DNA from: Myxococcales bacterium
GTDB lineage: Bacteria; Myxococcota_A; UBA9042; PHBI01; JAAZYN01
Length of the DNA stretch: 7,785 nt
Reading direction: 5' to 3'
NCBI GenBank assembly: GCA_014239625.1
Contig: JAAZYN010000139.1
Span: 1-7,785 of the forward strand
Positions 6,347 through 7,785 of this stretch are shown piece by piece. A program made the position numbers and the translations under genes. A model generated the notes under the pieces. It was not told where the DNA came from. It saw only the letters and a program-made list of their open reading frames with translations, and did not search any database. Numbering within the stretch: the first letter of the stretch is position 1; every line of letters starts with the position of its first letter.

Positions 6347-6392
6347 CGCCAACCATGGAAACATATTCACGTAGGTTGCCCGTTACCCAGGC

Positions 6393-7631
6393 GTGATTCG
6401 CTCTACCGCCATCGTCGCGCTGCTGGCAAACGCCCTGCTGTCCGCCCCCCTCACTTGGGCTGCCGAGCCTACGCCCGCTGTCGTACAGCTGGGCATCGAC
6501 GTCCTGCTGGCCGAGCAGATCGACCTCGTGAAGGACAAGCGCATCGGGCTCATCACCAACGCCTCCGGAGTTGATGGCCGCCTGCGCTTGAGCGCGGACC
6601 GCCTCCACGCCGACAAGCGCGTCACTCTCGTGCGATTGTTCGCCCCCGAACACGGGATCCGCGGCGCGGCCCCGGCTGGCAGGACCGTCGACGACATGCG
6701 GGACTCCGGCACGGGCCTGCCGGTGGTCAGCCTGTTCGGCAAACACAAGGAGCCGCCGCCACAGTCGCTGGAGGGGTTGGACGCCCTGGTGTTCGACATC
6801 CAAGACATCGGGTCGCGGACGTACACGTACACGACCACCATGGCCCGCTCCATGCGCGCTGCGCGCAAGGCGGGGATCCCGTTTATCGTCCTGGACCGGC
6901 CCAACCCTCTTGGCGGCGAGCTGTTCGAAGGGCCGATGCTCGACAAGCGCCGCTACTCCTTCGTGGGATATGGCCCCGTCCCCGTCAGCCACGGCCTCAC
7001 CGTTGGCGAGCTCGCGGGCTACTACAACGTCTTCCGGAATATCCGGTGTGAGCTCATCGTGGTGAAGATGAAGGGTTGGCGACGCAGCATGACGTGGCAG
7101 GACACCGGGCTGCAGTTCATCATGACCTCACCCGGGATCCCGCACGCCCGCAACGCGCACCTATACATCGCCACAGGGATGATCGGCGGCGTGACGCGCA
7201 ACCTTAACGAGGGGGTCGGCACGACGCTCCCCTTCGAGCTGATCGGCGCCGAGTGGCTCGACGCGCCCCGGCTGCGGGCGGAGCTGGAGAAGGCTCAGCT
7301 CCCAGGGGTTCGATTTCGCGACGTGACCTATCGGCCCCACTACCACCGACACAAGAACCGCACCCTCCACGGTGTCCAGCTGCTGCCCTATGACTGGCTC
7401 GCGTTCCGACCGCTGCGGACGGCACTGACCATCCTGACCACGATCCTGAAAATGCACCCCGGGCGCGTGCGCGTTCGCAGCAAGAGGTACTTCGCGCGAA
7501 TTTGGGGCAACGACAGCATCCTGGGCGCCGTGATGTCGGGGGCCAGCGCCGCTCAGATAGAGCGTTCCTGGCTGGTAGACACGCTCACCTACACCCTCCT
7601 CCGCCAGCCCTTCCTGTTGTATCACCAGTGA
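6393..7631 (+). CDS. namZ: DUF1343 protein, NamZ-type exo-beta-N-acetylmuramidase, secreted
   Basis: This family releases terminal N-acetylmuramic acid from peptidoglycan fragments (NamZ, characterised in Bacillus and Tannerella) and feeds cell-wall recycling. The 412-residue product has the usual family length. Residues 1-23 form a signal peptide (TAIVALLANALLSAP, cleavage near TWAA), so it should act in the periplasm or outside. Family segments appear in order: GLITNASG (52-59), LFAPEHGIRGA (82-92), GLPVVSLFG (108-116), DIQDIGSRTYTY (135-146), LDRPNPLGG (167-175), SFVG (189-192), VSHGLTVGELAG (198-209), SPGIP (246-250), NEGVGTTLPFELIGAEW (272-288) and a final WGNDSIL...LLY block (371-410). 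Odd points are SPGIP where SPN-x-P is usual, and GGVTRNLNEG where I expect EGTN-x-SEG. The GTG at 6393 is the only start fitting the signal peptide, since an in-frame TAG lies at 6372; the ribosome site is weak. No MurNAc-recycling neighbours are visible. Confidence 0.9.
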   Translation: MIRSTAIVALLANALLSAPLTWAAEPTPAVVQLGIDVLLAEQIDLVKDKRIGLITNASGVDGRLRLSADRLHADKRVTLVRLFAPEHGIRGAAPAGRTVDDMRDSGTGLPVVSLFGKHKEPPPQSLEGLDALVFDIQDIGSRTYTYTTTMARSMRAARKAGIPFIVLDRPNPLGGELFEGPMLDKRRYSFVGYGPVPVSHGLTVGELAGYYNVFRNIRCELIVVKMKGWRRSMTWQDTGLQFIMTSPGIPHARNAHLYIATGMIGGVTRNLNEGVGTTLPFELIGAEWLDAPRLRAELEKAQLPGVRFRDVTYRPHYHRHKNRTLHGVQLLPYDWLAFRPLRTALTILTTILKMHPGRVRVRSKRYFARIWGNDSILGAVMSGASAAQIERSWLVDTLTYTLLRQPFLLYHQ

Positions 7632-7636
7632 CCTGT

Positions 7637-7785
7637 ATGACGACTTCGCAGCACACGACCTCGCTCGTTTGGCCCCTGCCTGCGTTCCTCGGGCTTGAGT
7701 TGACCCACACCAGTCCTGCGCCCTCGCGCCTTGGTCGGCAACACACCTCGGCGGTTTGGAAGCCGCGTACTTTCCGCACAGGGGG
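7637..7785 (+). CDS. Possible start of a further gene, cut by the window edge (doubtful)
   Basis: An ATG 5 nt past the DUF1343 stop opens a frame that stays open to the end of the window (49 codons). Third-position GC is moderately high. There is no ribosome site, no signal peptide and no recognisable motif, and the sequence is rich in Thr, Pro, Arg and His in a way that often marks non-coding GC-rich DNA. Apart from this I see nothing in 7632-7785, including no clear terminator. Confidence 0.15.
   Translation, partial: MTTSQHTTSLVWPLPAFLGLELTHTSPAPSRLGRQHTSAVWKPRTFRTG

Noticed and set aside
5603..6574. 323-residue plus-strand open frame spanning into the DUF1343 gene
   Set aside because: It overlaps the membrane-protein gene in antisense and DUF1343 in another frame, and has no hydrophobic or family features.
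6132..6992. 286-residue minus-strand open frame opposite the DUF1343 gene
   Set aside because: It is the antisense of an easily recognised family gene and crosses the control region and the membrane-protein start.
7033..7045. Palindrome-like CCGGAATATCCGG
   Set aside because: It lies inside the DUF1343 coding sequence. A 5-bp arm palindrome is expected by chance and nothing around it suggests a site.
7585..7779. 64-residue minus-strand open frame at the right edge
   Set aside because: It overlaps the end of the DUF1343 gene in antisense and has no ribosome site or motif.

Overview
The window looks like a piece of chromosome from a GC-rich, didermal bacterium of the Myxococcota or a related 'deltaproteobacterial' line. 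This is an inference. It rests on the high GC content and third-position GC, the frequent GTG starts, a DUF4388 (PatA-type) domain, which is typical of that group, and a lipoprotein and an MCE-domain protein that imply a two-membrane envelope. No tRNA, rRNA, CRISPR array, transposase or phage gene was seen.

Layout. On the minus strand, read right to left, four genes form one tightly packed unit. They are a ~680-residue multi-pass membrane protein with helical repeats and a four-cysteine zinc-ribbon-like motif (6226 to 4184), a 512-residue DUF4388 / transmembrane / pseudopilin-like / MCE composite (4184 to 2646), a PhoH-family ATPase (2649 to 1636) and the endoribonuclease YbeY (1639 to 1163). 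Each junction overlaps by 1 or 4 bases (TAGTG, GTGA, ATGA), so translational coupling is likely. A hairpin follows ybeY. Then comes a 443-bp stretch without a convincing protein gene, and then a minus-strand lipoprotein gene (719 to 48). On the plus strand, diverging from the membrane-protein gene, is a DUF1343/NamZ-type exo-muramidase (6393 to 7631). The last 150 bp hold nothing certain.

How the parts may work together. PhoH and YbeY are a widely conserved pair in RNA metabolism: an ATPase/helicase-like partner and the endonuclease needed for 16S rRNA 3'-end maturation and RNA quality control. Here they are co-transcribed with two envelope proteins, one carrying a lipid-transport-type MCE domain. 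A predicted periplasmic peptidoglycan-recycling enzyme diverges from the same control region.

The most unusual signal lies in the ybeY-lipoprotein gap. Two 40-base arms (734-773 and 852-891) can fold into a 38-bp stem. Seven stem positions differ by transitions, and all seven become G-U wobble pairs only in a minus-strand transcript. A branched hairpin lies in its loop, a further hairpin lies just upstream, and the foot of the stem is 14 nt from the lipoprotein start codon. I read this as a candidate structured RNA (leader element or sRNA) that I cannot match to any known family. The second notable item is the DUF4388-MCE fusion.
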